DNA from: Rhizobiaceae bacterium
GTDB lineage: Bacteria > Pseudomonadota > Alphaproteobacteria > Rhizobiales > Rhizobiaceae
Length of the DNA: 64,000 nucleotides
Assembly (NCBI GenBank): GCA_017640615.1
Contig: JAEPQK010000004.1
Location: 124,001-188,000 of the forward strand
Direction: 5' to 3'
Within the stretch, counting starts at the first letter, position 1. Every line of letters begins with the position of its first letter. This document shows, one piece after another, positions 1 through 8,290 of the stretch. A model generated the notes under the pieces. It was not told where the DNA came from. It searched no databases and was given only the letters and a program-made list of their open reading frames with translations. The position numbers and the translations under genes are program-made.

Positions 1-322
1 CCGCTTTCAGTTTACCGACATGCCTTGCGGCCAGCTGGTCGATGAATTCGAGCCGGATATGGCTGTCCAGCGACTGGCATTTGATGCCGCCGGCGAAGGC
101 GAGAACGATCAACAGATAGCGTGCCGCCTCTTCCGTCCAGGAGAGGGAATCGTTCAGCACATAGCGGGTGAAGAACTGCGCAAAGACGGTGGCGAACAGT
201 ATGAGGAAGATCAGAAGAACGGGAATGTCGGCTGCCGAGAATTTCAGTTCCCGCAGTCGCTTGTCCGTATCCGTCTCGCTCTCACGCGCAAGATCGGCGA
301 TCGTGTTGTCGTCGAAATCCAC
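1..322 (-). CDS. dctQ: TRAP transporter small permease (DctQ family), partial
   Basis: The reading frame runs from a GTG at 322 leftwards off the edge of the window, so about the first 107 residues are present. The GTG is preceded by GGGAGGG at a good spacing. The translation shows a hydrophobic segment (about residues 27-45) followed by RYVLNDSLSWTEEAARY and a second hydrophobic stretch with FAGG. This is the typical pattern of the small four-helix DctQ subunit of TRAP transporters, which links the binding protein to the large permease DctM in the inner membrane. It follows dctP by about 80 bases in the same direction. The large permease should lie just outside the window. The substrate is unknown. 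Confidence 0.85.
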   Translation of the reverse strand, partial: MDFDDNTIADLARESETDTDKRLRELKFSAADIPVLLIFLILFATVFAQFFTRYVLNDSLSWTEEAARYLLIVLAFAGGIKCQSLDSHIRLEFIDQLAARHVGKLKA

Positions 323-354
323 GTTGCCCTCCCAGCAACAGAGATGAAAAACGA

Positions 355-375
355 CCGGGGCCTAAAGCGCCCCGG
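355..375 (-). terminator. Stem-loop between dctP and dctQ
   Basis: Perfect 7-bp inverted repeat CCGGGGC / GCCCCGG with a 7-base loop, lying between the dctP stop and the dctQ start. There is no T-tract, so an attenuator or a 3'-end stabiliser that raises binding-protein mRNA over permease mRNA is more likely than a full terminator. Confidence 0.5.
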
Positions 376-402
376 CCGCCCGTATCTCGGAACCGTCGGC
401 TG

Positions 403-1386
403 CTACTGAATGGCCTGCAGGCGTTCGAACACGACCGGCGCCCAGGGCATGCCCGGATCGGCCAGCGCGGGCGCCACCGCGTCGATGAACGGCCCGCGGT
501 CTACCTCATTGACCGTAATGCCCTTGTCGCGGAACCATGCAACGAGTTCGTTCTCCGACTTCACGATCGCATTGGAAGCCCACTCGGCGGACTCGGCCAG
601 AATTTCGTCGAGCTTGGTGATATCCTCATCGCCCAGCTTCGCCTTGGTGACCGGCGAAATCAGCGTCACCAGTGAGTTGGTGATGTGCCCGGTGAGGTTG
701 ATGTTGGACTGCACCTCGTAGAACTTCTTGAACTGGATGGTCGGCAGCGGATTTTCCTGAGCGTCGACCACGCCCTGCTGCAGCGCCAGGTAGACTTCGG
801 AGAAAGCCATCGGTGTCGGGTTGGCGCCGGTCACCTCCGGGAAGAGCTGATAGGCCGGTGCGTTGGGCGTGCGGATCTTCAGGCCCTTCATGTCGTCAGG
901 CTTCAGGATCGGCTTGTTCGACGTCACGTGGCGGGCACCGTAATAGGTGAGCGCGGAAACGTGGTTGCCGGTTACGCCGGTATAGGCGGCGGCCAGTTCG
1001 GTGAACAGATCGCTCTGGCTGTAGGCCTTCCAGTGGTTGTAGTCGCGCAGCGTGAACGGAAAGTCGGAAATCGAGATTGGCGGGTAGCTCTGACCCATGA
1101 AGGCCACGCCCGTATAGATGATGTCGATGGTACCGAGCGTAAGCGCTTCGTTCAGCGCCGCTTCCTTGCCAAGCTGAGAAGCCGGAAAGACCTCGATTTT
1201 GTACCGCCCGTCAGTTGCTTTCTCAAAAGCCTCTGCGGTGCGCAGTGCTGCTTCGTGATAAGGCGTCGAGGCCTCGTACACATGGCCCCATTTCAGCACT
1301 TCCTGAGCCCATGCGGGCGCGGAGACGGACAGTATCGCGCCGAGCGCGGCAGCGACCGTTACTTTGAGATGTTTTCCGAGTGTCAT
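403..1386 (-). CDS. dctP: TRAP transporter substrate-binding protein (DctP family)
   Basis: 327 residues. Periplasmic binding protein that delivers an organic acid-like ligand to the TRAP permease. The start at 1386 is chosen because AGGGAGGA precedes it and the signal peptide follows directly (basic MTLGKHLK, hydrophobic core, cleavage near AWAQ, residue 28); a longer in-frame start at 1431 lacks this. The mature part has the DctP hallmarks: GLKIRTPNAP with Arg172, the usual carboxylate-binding arginine, and ALQQGVVDAQENPL at 201-214. Its length is normal for the family. It is divergent from the FCD regulator at 1499, which probably controls it. The ligand cannot be read from the sequence. 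Confidence 0.92.
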   Translation of the reverse strand: MTLGKHLKVTVAAALGAILSVSAPAWAQEVLKWGHVYEASTPYHEAALRTAEAFEKATDGRYKIEVFPASQLGKEAALNEALTLGTIDIIYTGVAFMGQSYPPISISDFPFTLRDYNHWKAYSQSDLFTELAAAYTGVTGNHVSALTYYGARHVTSNKPILKPDDMKGLKIRTPNAPAYQLFPEVTGANPTPMAFSEVYLALQQGVVDAQENPLPTIQFKKFYEVQSNINLTGHITNSLVTLISPVTKAKLGDEDITKLDEILAESAEWASNAIVKSENELVAWFRDKGITVNEVDRGPFIDAVAPALADPGMPWAPVVFERLQAIQ

Positions 1387-1433
1387 GTGGTCCTCCCTTG
1401 ACGAAATATAGTGATGGCAAAGCCTCACCAATC

Positions 1434-1447
1434 GAAGGAAATCCTTC
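1434..1447. promoter_or_regulatory. Palindrome in the dctP/regulator divergent region
   Basis: GAAGGA-AA-TCCTTC, a perfect 6-2-6 inverted repeat in the 112-base gap between two divergent genes. It could bind the FCD regulator encoded at 1499. This is position-based inference only. Confidence 0.3.
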
Positions 1448-1498
1448 TTCCGAGGTCAAATGTTTTTAATGCCTAAAAAACAGTGTTAAAGACAGCCT

Positions 1499-2383
1499 AT
1501 GGCGCGCCCGAATCGACTTTATAAACGTAGCTATAACAACGCGTTGGATCTCTTCACGAGATCATCTGGTACGACCAATGTCTCGCTGCTAGCCCGTGAA
1601 CTGTTAGTCAGTCGCACCACTGCGCGGAGAATTCTGGAGAGCATGCTCGCCGACAATATCGTCGCCCGCGACGGTGCGAGCGAATACCGTCCGGCACGCA
1701 ATATTGTCGAGCAGGACTACTTCCCCGAGATCGAAACACTGACGACCGGAGAGCATGTCGAAACCGGGTTTCTGGACTGGATTCTGAAGCGCAAAATCGG
1801 ACTTGGCTCGAACGTGAACGAGGCGCGGCTCGCGATCGAACTTGGCATCTCGAACACCAGCGTCCGCGAGTTCCTTATCCGGCTTTCGACCTTCGGCTTC
1901 ATCCGTAAGGAACCGCACCGGCAATGGGTGCTGAATGGCTTTTCGGAGCAATATGCGAGCGAGCTTCTGCACACACGCCGACTGTTCGAGCCGGATGGCG
2001 CGGCAAGGTTGGCCGACAACAATGATGACCCGGTGCAGCGTGAAAAGCTGCTCGAGTTGAAGGCGAAGCACATTTACCTGCTGAACAATCTCGGCGACGA
2101 ACTGAACAAGACGCCGTCGCTCGATTCAGAGTTCCACTACACGATCAACAGCCTGGCCGGAAACCAGCTGATCATCTCGCTTCTCAACGCCATTTCGCCG
2201 GTATTTCATTACCACTATCACGTCATGTGGGACTCGGAGAAACGGACCGGCATGGCGCTCTCCGCGCTGCATGATCATGTCGAAATCATCGACGCGATCA
2301 TCAACGGCGACCGAAAGGCCGCGCGCAAACGGATGAACGTGCATCTACGCAACGCGATGAACGCTATTTCGAAGACATTCTGA
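1499..2383 (+). CDS. FCD-domain transcriptional regulator (GntR-like)
   Basis: 294 residues. The N-terminal third holds helix-turn-helix-like sequence (about 25-60, with LLARELLVSRTTARRILESM) and a second GntR-like winged helix (about 95-150, with LAIELGISNTSVREFLIRLSTFGFI). The C-terminal half is an FCD ligand-binding domain with the metal-ligand pattern: Asp and His in LDSEFHYTINSLAGN and His in ALHDHVEIIDAI. Two DNA-binding-like modules are unusual, since most FCD proteins have one. It is divergent from dctP and so probably regulates the TRAP transporter in response to the transported acid. No strong Shine-Dalgarno is seen before the ATG. The effector is unknown. Confidence 0.8.
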   Translation: MARPNRLYKRSYNNALDLFTRSSGTTNVSLLARELLVSRTTARRILESMLADNIVARDGASEYRPARNIVEQDYFPEIETLTTGEHVETGFLDWILKRKIGLGSNVNEARLAIELGISNTSVREFLIRLSTFGFIRKEPHRQWVLNGFSEQYASELLHTRRLFEPDGAARLADNNDDPVQREKLLELKAKHIYLLNNLGDELNKTPSLDSEFHYTINSLAGNQLIISLLNAISPVFHYHYHVMWDSEKRTGMALSALHDHVEIIDAIINGDRKAARKRMNVHLRNAMNAISKTF

Positions 2384-2391
2384 ATGCTGAG

Positions 2392-3639
2392 TTAGGTGCG
2401 GTCAGCCTTGCTCAGGCGGATCAGCGCCGCGAGCATCAGGTTCGCGCCTTTCTCGATATCCGGCCAATCGCTCCACTCTTCCGGCGAGTGGCTGACGCCG
2501 TCGCGGCTCGGAATGAACATCAGCGCAGACGGGCAGAGCGACTGCATCGTCTGCGCGTCGTGCCCGGCGCCTGAAGGCATTGACCGCGCGTCGAGCCCGA
2601 GCCGGTCGGCTTCCTGGTGCAGTAGCTCGCTCAACTCGGTGTTGAGCTTCACGGGTTCGATGCGGCTTTGTTCTGCGATGTCGAAGGCGAGATTGTTGTC
2701 GGCCGCGGCAGCACCGATTTCCGCTTCCAGCGCCTCACGCACCGCTTCGATAATGGCAGGATCGGTGTCACGGATATTGATCACGAATTCGGCCGCGCCG
2801 GGTACGGTGTGAATGAAGTTCGGGTAGAGATCGGCCTTGCCGATCGTCACCCGCGTGTTCTCGCCGCCATGTCTGTCGATGATGCCCGGGATCGCGGCGC
2901 CGACCCGCGCGAGCCCGGCAAAAGCATCGGCGCGCAAATTCATCGGCGTGGTGCCGGAGTGGTTCGCCTTGCCGGTGAATTTGACTCGCAAATTTCTGAC
3001 CCCGGCGACCGAATGGACGATGCCTACGGCCTGTCCCGTACTCTCAAGCACCGGCCCCTGTTCGATATGCAGTTCCAGATAGGCGACAGCGTCCTCCGCC
3101 TTTCGTCCCTTGCCCAGCGCATCGTAGGGCGAGAGCCCATGTGCGTTCATCGCCTCCACAAGTGTTGTTCCGTCGGCGTCGCGCGACTTGTCGATCCACT
3201 CACGGGTCAGCGTGCCGGCGATCGTTTGTGAACCGAGCATGCCACCGAAGCGGCCTTCCTCTTCCGCGGTTACGACGACCTCGATCGCTATTTCCGGCGT
3301 AAGGTTCGCATCGCGCATGGTGCGGACGCATTCGAGCGCCACCGCGACACCTAGCGAGCCATCGAACCCGCCGCCCTCCGGCACCGTGTCGGTATGCGAC
3401 CCGACAAGTATGCTCGGGCCGGTCTCGGGACCGTATCGACCGAAGAGATTGTACACGCTGTCGCGCGTAACCGTCAGGCCGTCATTTTTCATCTGATCGA
3501 GGAGCCAGTCGCGTGCTGCCATGTCCGTGTCGGAATAGCCGATCCGGTTGTAGCCGCCCGTCTCGCCGTTGAAGCCGTACTGGTTGATGCCTTCGAGCAG
3601 GGCGCGCAGCCTCTCAAGATCGATCGCTGTGCTTGGCAT
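2392..3639 (-). CDS. N-carbamoyl-L-amino acid hydrolase / allantoate amidohydrolase (M20 family)
   Basis: 415 residues. Cytoplasmic binuclear metal amidase that cleaves N-carbamoyl amino acids or allantoate-type ureido compounds to ammonia, CO2 and an amine. The start at 3639 is chosen for its GAGGGA ribosome-binding site and for the usual family length; an upstream extension to 4002 has no coding character. Metal and catalytic residues are visible: His82 and Asp84 in GSHTDTVPEGG, Asp93, Glu127-Glu128, His191 in LHIEQGP and His384 in GVSHSPEEW. Substrate-pocket signatures are NHSGTTPMNLRADAF (226-240) and SGAGHDAQTM (356-365). It is divergent from a peptide-type ABC operon that probably imports its substrate. 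The exact substrate is open. Confidence 0.88.
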   Translation of the reverse strand: MPSTAIDLERLRALLEGINQYGFNGETGGYNRIGYSDTDMAARDWLLDQMKNDGLTVTRDSVYNLFGRYGPETGPSILVGSHTDTVPEGGGFDGSLGVAVALECVRTMRDANLTPEIAIEVVVTAEEEGRFGGMLGSQTIAGTLTREWIDKSRDADGTTLVEAMNAHGLSPYDALGKGRKAEDAVAYLELHIEQGPVLESTGQAVGIVHSVAGVRNLRVKFTGKANHSGTTPMNLRADAFAGLARVGAAIPGIIDRHGGENTRVTIGKADLYPNFIHTVPGAAEFVINIRDTDPAIIEAVREALEAEIGAAAADNNLAFDIAEQSRIEPVKLNTELSELLHQEADRLGLDARSMPSGAGHDAQTMQSLCPSALMFIPSRDGVSHSPEEWSDWPDIEKGANLMLAALIRLSKADRT

Positions 3640-3672
3640 CGTTTCCCTCGCTTTTTCAGTCACTTGCCTGAT

Positions 3673-3690
3673 CTTGGCGCGATTGCCAAG
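3673..3690. promoter_or_regulatory. Palindromic operator candidate 1 (GCGATT core)
   Basis: CTTGGC-GCGATT-GCCAAG, a perfect 6-6-6 inverted repeat in the divergent region between the hydrolase and the ABC binding-protein gene. The same central hexamer recurs in the site at 3723. TTGG/CCAA half-sites fit GntR/FCD regulators, so the FCD protein encoded at 9273 is the likely binder (inference). Confidence 0.5.
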
Positions 3691-3722
3691 CCGCGGCTCT
3701 GTTAATTTATTATGATAATTGC

Positions 3723-3736
3723 TTGCGCGATTGCAA
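3723..3736. promoter_or_regulatory. Palindromic operator candidate 2 (GCGATT core)
   Basis: TTGC-GCGATT-GCAA, an inverted repeat with the same central hexamer and related arms as the site at 3673. The two centres are 48 bases apart. It lies in AT-rich promoter-like DNA 44 bases before the binding-protein ATG. Confidence 0.5.
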
Positions 3737-3779
3737 ATAATACGAATTAATTGACGCGAGGGAAACAAAGGAGTCCGCA

Positions 3780-5336
3780 ATGAAAAAACTGTTGGCCGCA
3801 GCCTTTGCGGCAGCGTCGCTGGCGTTTGCGTCACCGGCGCTAGCGCAGACACCATCCGAGGTTCTTGTGATCGGTCAGATCGCCGAACCGAAGTCGCTCG
3901 ATCCGCATGCAGTGACGGCTGTGAACGACTTCCGCATTCTGGTGAACGTCTATGACGGGCTGACCCGTTACAAGGACGGCACTCTGGAGGTGGAACCGTC
4001 ACTCGCCGAAAGCTGGGAGATCTCCGACGACGGAAAAACCTACACCTTCAAGCTGCGTTCGGGCGTCACCTTCCATGATGGCACTCCCTTCAACGCCGAG
4101 GCGGTAAAGTTCAATTTCGACCGCATGCTGAAGGAAGACCATCCTTATCACGATACCGGGCCGTTCCCGCTGTCCTTCTTCTTCTCCTCGGTTCAGGAAG
4201 TGACCGCGGTCGACGATATGACCGTCGAGTTCACGCTCTCTGAATCCTACGCCCCGTTCCTTTCCAACCTCGCTTATCCGACAGGCCTTATCGTCTCGCC
4301 GGCGGCGGTGATGGAAAACGGCAAGGATTTTGGCCGTAACCCGGTCGGCACCGGAGCGTTCAAGTTCGAGGCCTGGGAAGCGAATGCCCGGGTCGTCGTG
4401 ACCCGCAACGAAGACTATTGGGACGGCGCCGCACCTCAGGAGGCGCTGATCTTCCGGCCGATTACCGACACCAATACGCGTATCGCCGAGATGCTCTCGG
4501 GCGGTCTCGACATCATGGTCGAGGTTCCGCCGGACAGCCTTCAGCAGTTCCGCGGCGACGACGCTTTCCAGGTCTACGAGCAGGCAGGACCGCACGTCTG
4601 GTTCCTCATCCTGAACGCCAAGGAAGGCCCCTTCGCCGACAAGAAGGTGCGTCAGGCGGCCAACTACGCGATCAACAAGCAGGCGCTGGTGGAAAACATT
4701 CTACAGGGCACGGCCGAAGTTGCCGCTGGACCCACGCCGCCGGCATTTGCTTGGGCCTATAATGAGAGCCTGGAGCCCTATTCATACGACCCCGAAAAGG
4801 CCAAGTCGCTCCTGCAGGAAGCCGGTTATGACGGTGCCGAACTTACCTTCTACGTGACCGAAGGCGGCTCCGGCATGCTTGATCCTGTAGCCATGGGCAC
4901 AGCCATCCAGGCTGATCTGCAGGCAATCGGCATGCCGACCAAGATCGAGACCTACGAGTGGAACACCTTCCTCGGCAAGGTGAATCCCGGCCTCGAGGGC
5001 AAGGCCGACATGGCCGAGATGGCGTGGATGACCAACGATCCCGACACGCTGCCCTTCCTGGCGCTTCGCTCGGAAGCCTGGCCCGACAAGGGCGGGTTCA
5101 ATTCCGGCTACTACGCCAATGAAAAGGTTGACGAGCTTCTGAACGAAGCGCGCGCGGCAACTGACCAGAACCGCCGTGCCGAGCTCTACCGCGAAATGCA
5201 GGAAATCGTGCAGGAAGACGCACCTTGGGTCTTCGTCGCGAACTGGAAGCAGAATGCGGTCACCGGCGCCAATGTCGGCGACTTCAAGCTGCAGCCTTCC
5301 TTCTTCCTGATGCTTCAGGACGTTTCGAAGAACTAA
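3780..5336 (+). CDS. ABC transporter substrate-binding protein, family 5 (peptide/opine type)
   Basis: 518 residues. Periplasmic receptor of a dipeptide/oligopeptide/nickel-type importer. It has a strong AGGAG ribosome-binding site and a classical signal peptide, MKKLLAAAFAAASLAFASPALA, cut before QTPSEV. SBP_bac_5 hallmarks include AEPKSLDPHAVT near the mature N-terminus, LAESWEISDDGKTYTFKLRSGVTFHDG, and NPVGTGAFKFEAW followed by NEDYWDG. It is the first gene of an operon with two permease domains, two ATPase domains, a regulator and an amidase. The likely cargo is an amide, ureido or small peptide-like compound handled by the divergent hydrolase and the downstream formamidase (inference). 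Confidence 0.92.
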   Translation: MKKLLAAAFAAASLAFASPALAQTPSEVLVIGQIAEPKSLDPHAVTAVNDFRILVNVYDGLTRYKDGTLEVEPSLAESWEISDDGKTYTFKLRSGVTFHDGTPFNAEAVKFNFDRMLKEDHPYHDTGPFPLSFFFSSVQEVTAVDDMTVEFTLSESYAPFLSNLAYPTGLIVSPAAVMENGKDFGRNPVGTGAFKFEAWEANARVVVTRNEDYWDGAAPQEALIFRPITDTNTRIAEMLSGGLDIMVEVPPDSLQQFRGDDAFQVYEQAGPHVWFLILNAKEGPFADKKVRQAANYAINKQALVENILQGTAEVAAGPTPPAFAWAYNESLEPYSYDPEKAKSLLQEAGYDGAELTFYVTEGGSGMLDPVAMGTAIQADLQAIGMPTKIETYEWNTFLGKVNPGLEGKADMAEMAWMTNDPDTLPFLALRSEAWPDKGGFNSGYYANEKVDELLNEARAATDQNRRAELYREMQEIVQEDAPWVFVANWKQNAVTGANVGDFKLQPSFFLMLQDVSKN

Positions 5337-5350
5337 CCTCCCCGAGAATG

Positions 5351-5375
5351 CCTCCGGCGGCTTGCCCGCCGGGGG
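5351..5375 (+). terminator. Stem-loop between binding-protein and permease genes
   Basis: CCTCCGGCGG and CCGCCGGGGG pair over 10 bp with one T-G wobble and a 5-base loop. There is no T-tract. The position, just after a binding-protein gene, suggests transcript attenuation or 3'-end protection giving excess binding protein. Confidence 0.55.
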
Positions 5376-5408
5376 CGCACTCCAATCGCTAGCCAAGGAG
5401 GGGCCGAC

Positions 5409-6353
5409 ATGGCCGCCTACATCGCCAAGCGACTACTGGCAGCCATTCCCGTTCTGCTGGGCCTGTCGATCATCGTCTTCCTGATCATGGCGATGATCCC
5501 GGGTGATCCCGCCACCGCGATCCTCGGCTCTTACGCGACGCCCGAAAACGTCGAGAAACTCAACCGCGATCTCGGCCTCGATAAATCTCTACCCCAGCAA
5601 TATCTGATCTGGCTCGGCAACCTCCTTCAGGGCGATTTCGGCCGTTCCTATGCGCTCAACCGTCCGGTTCTAGACGAGGTACTGGAGCGCTTTTCCGCAA
5701 CGCTCATACTGGCCGGCACCGCGCTGGTTCTGTGTTCTATTCTCGGTCTTCTGGCCGGCGTCGTTTCGGCCGTGCGCCAATATGGCTGGACCGACAAGAT
5801 CGTCACGGTACTGGTGCTGATCGGCATTTCCCTGCCGTCGTTCTGGCTGGGCCTGCTTCTCATTCTCGCCTTCGCCGTGAAGATCAGGCTTTTCCCGGCA
5901 AGCGGCATGTTCGCCATCTATGGCGGCGGTGACTTGCCCGACCTTCTCTACCACCTGTTCCTTCCGGCCGTGACCCTTGCCGTCGTCGCCACAGGCGTGA
6001 TTGCCCGGCTGACCCGCACTGCCATGCTTGAGGTGCTGCGGCAGGATTACATTCGCACCGCCCGCGCCAAGGGCCTGAAAGAGCGGCACGTCATCTATCG
6101 CCACGCCTTCAAGGCGGCGCTTGTCAGCGTCATTCCGGTGATCGGCATCCAGGCCGGCTTCGTGCTCGGCGGCGCGGTCTACATCGAGACCGTGTTCCAG
6201 TGGCCGGGCATAGGTTCCATGCTGGTCAATGCCATCTCGACGCGTGATCTGCTTCTGGTCCAGGGCGGCGTTCTCGTCGTTGCCGGCGCCTATGTGCTGT
6301 TCAACCTGGCCGCCGATGTCGTGCAGACCATTCTCGATCCGAGGTTGCGCTGA
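5409..6353 (+). CDS. ABC transporter permease (DppB family)
   Basis: 314 residues. Inner-membrane permease of the peptide-type importer. It has six hydrophobic segments and the DppB-type start, AAYIAKRLLAAIPVLLGLSIIVF. The cytoplasmic coupling loop reads RQDYIRTARAKGLKERHVIYRHAFKAAL (about residues 211-238) and contacts the ATPase. AAGGAGGGG precedes the ATG. Its stop overlaps the start of the next gene (ATGA-type), so the two are translationally coupled. It pairs with the permease half of the fused downstream protein. Confidence 0.93.
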   Translation: MAAYIAKRLLAAIPVLLGLSIIVFLIMAMIPGDPATAILGSYATPENVEKLNRDLGLDKSLPQQYLIWLGNLLQGDFGRSYALNRPVLDEVLERFSATLILAGTALVLCSILGLLAGVVSAVRQYGWTDKIVTVLVLIGISLPSFWLGLLLILAFAVKIRLFPASGMFAIYGGGDLPDLLYHLFLPAVTLAVVATGVIARLTRTAMLEVLRQDYIRTARAKGLKERHVIYRHAFKAALVSVIPVIGIQAGFVLGGAVYIETVFQWPGIGSMLVNAISTRDLLLVQGGVLVVAGAYVLFNLAADVVQTILDPRLR

Positions 6354-8290
6354 TGAGTGAGGCTGCGATCGCCGCTAAGCCGGCAAAGAAAAAAGCCACC
6401 GGTCGCCCCAGCTCGTTCCGGCTTCTGATCAACAACACGCTCGCCGCAACCGGGCTGGTCGTGCTTGCGCTGATCATCCTGATCGCACTTGCGGCTCCGC
6501 TGCTGCCGCTGACCGATCCCGACGTTACCGCGCCGGCGAACCGGCTCCAGCCAATCTTCAGCCCCGACCATGTGCTCGGAACCGACGCGCTCGGCCGCGA
6601 TATTCTCTCGCGCCTGATCTGGGGCACCCGCGTCAGCCTGGCGGTCGGAATTTCGGCCACACTGATCGCGGCGTTCTTCGGTTCGCTGATTGGACTTGTG
6701 GCCGGCTATGTCGGCGGCCGCACAGATAATCTCCTGATGCGCGGCATCGATATGGTGATGGCGTTTCCTTACATCCTGCTGGCGCTCGCAATCGTCGCCG
6801 CACTCGGCCCCGGCCTCATCAACGCGCTTTACGCCATTGCCGTAGTCAATATCCCGTTCTTTGCCCGCAACATTCGCGGCATCACGATCGGTCTGTCGCG
6901 GCGCGAATTCGTTGATGCCGCGCGGCTCTCCGGCAAGAGCCATGTGAACATCCTGTTTGGCGAAATCCTGCCCAATGTGCTGCCGGTGATCATCATCACC
7001 ATGTCGACAACGATTGGCTGGATGATCCTCGAAACGGCAGGACTGTCTTTCCTCGGGCTCGGCGCGCAACCGCCGCAGGCCGATCTGGGCTCAATGCTCG
7101 GCGAGGGGCGCAAGATACTTTTCACCTCGCCGCATGTGTCCATCATCCCCGGCCTGATGATCTTCGTGCTGGTGATGAGCATCAACCTGTTCGGCGATGG
7201 CGTGCGCGATGTGCTCGATCCGCGGCTGAAGTCTGGCGCGCTGTCGCGCCCTGTCGCTCGTACGGCAGTGAAGCGGACCGACGTGCCGGAGACGCCCAAA
7301 AAGCAGGATGCGGTTCTCGATGTGAAGGCGTTGCGCACCGAGTTCGAAATCGGCGGCGACATTTACAAGGCCGTTGGCGGCGTCGATCTCAAGCTGCGCC
7401 AGGGCGAATGTCTTGGCGTGATCGGCGAATCCGGCTCCGGCAAGTCGGTGACCGCGATGTCCATCATGGGCCTGGTGCCGACCCCGCCGGGCAGGATCGC
7501 CGGCGGTGCCGCTTGGCTCGAAGGCGAAGATCTGTTCGCGCTGTCCGACGAGCGCATTCGCCAGCTGCGCGGCTCGGCAGTGAGCCATGTTTTCCAGGAC
7601 CCGCTGTCCACGCTCCACCCGCTCTACACCGTGGGCTACCAGCTCACCGAGGCGATCATGGCGCATGAGGCGATGAGCCATGCTCAAGCGACCGAAAAGG
7701 CGACCAAACTTCTCGCGCTCGTGCGCATCCCCAACCCGGCCGAGCAGCTGAAAGCCTACCCGCACGAGCTATCCGGCGGCATGCGCCAGCGTGTCTGTAT
7801 TGCCATGGCGCTCGCCAACGACGCCAAGGTGATCATCGCCGACGAGCCAACCACCGCGCTCGATGTCACGGTGCAGGCGCAGATATTGTCGCTGATGAAT
7901 ACGCTGCAGGATGAAACCAACACCGCGACGCTGTTCATTACGCATGATTTCGGCGTTGTGTCGGCGATCTGCGACCGCATCGCGGTCATGTATGCCGGAC
8001 GCATCGTGGAGACCGGAACAACGGAGGAAATCCTTGCGAACCCGGCCCACCCATATACGCGCAAACTGATCGACTGCGTGCCTGTTCTCGGCGAACCCGA
8101 TCGCCGGCTGGATGCCATTGAAGGCCGTCCGCCGGTGGTAAACCGGCTGCCTGCCGGCTGCGCCTTCGCCGACCGCTGCCCCTATGTGCAGGCAGATTGC
8201 AGGGCCGGTGAAATCCCGCTAACGGAGTTGGGCACGGACCGGGCGGTGCGGTGCATCCATCCGCTGACGGAGGAGAGGCCAAATGTCTGA
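6353..8290 (+). CDS. Fused ABC permease (DppC type) and ATPase (DppD type)
   Basis: 645 residues in one continuous frame. Residues 1 to about 290 are a DppC permease: an N-terminal hydrophobic segment, GTDALGRDILSRLIWGTRVSL, the coupling loop RREFVDAARLSGKSHVNILF, and an end at DGVRDVLDPRLK. A linker of roughly 25 residues leads into a DppD ATPase with Walker A GESGSGKS (about 358-365), signature LSGGMRQR (about 473), Walker B IIADEP (about 494) and an oligopeptide C-terminal domain with AHPYTRKLIDCVP and the Cys cluster CAFADRCPYVQADC. These are normally two genes. The frame is open throughout with no visible error, so the fusion looks genuine. It overlaps its neighbours on both sides. Confidence 0.92.
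   Translation: MSEAAIAAKPAKKKATGRPSSFRLLINNTLAATGLVVLALIILIALAAPLLPLTDPDVTAPANRLQPIFSPDHVLGTDALGRDILSRLIWGTRVSLAVGISATLIAAFFGSLIGLVAGYVGGRTDNLLMRGIDMVMAFPYILLALAIVAALGPGLINALYAIAVVNIPFFARNIRGITIGLSRREFVDAARLSGKSHVNILFGEILPNVLPVIIITMSTTIGWMILETAGLSFLGLGAQPPQADLGSMLGEGRKILFTSPHVSIIPGLMIFVLVMSINLFGDGVRDVLDPRLKSGALSRPVARTAVKRTDVPETPKKQDAVLDVKALRTEFEIGGDIYKAVGGVDLKLRQGECLGVIGESGSGKSVTAMSIMGLVPTPPGRIAGGAAWLEGEDLFALSDERIRQLRGSAVSHVFQDPLSTLHPLYTVGYQLTEAIMAHEAMSHAQATEKATKLLALVRIPNPAEQLKAYPHELSGGMRQRVCIAMALANDAKVIIADEPTTALDVTVQAQILSLMNTLQDETNTATLFITHDFGVVSAICDRIAVMYAGRIVETGTTEEILANPAHPYTRKLIDCVPVLGEPDRRLDAIEGRPPVVNRLPAGCAFADRCPYVQADCRAGEIPLTELGTDRAVRCIHPLTEERPNV

Noticed and set aside
3640-4002. N-terminal extension of the carbamoyl hydrolase
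   Set aside because: It crosses the divergent promoter and the binding-protein start, has no family match, and a good ribosome-binding site precedes 3639.
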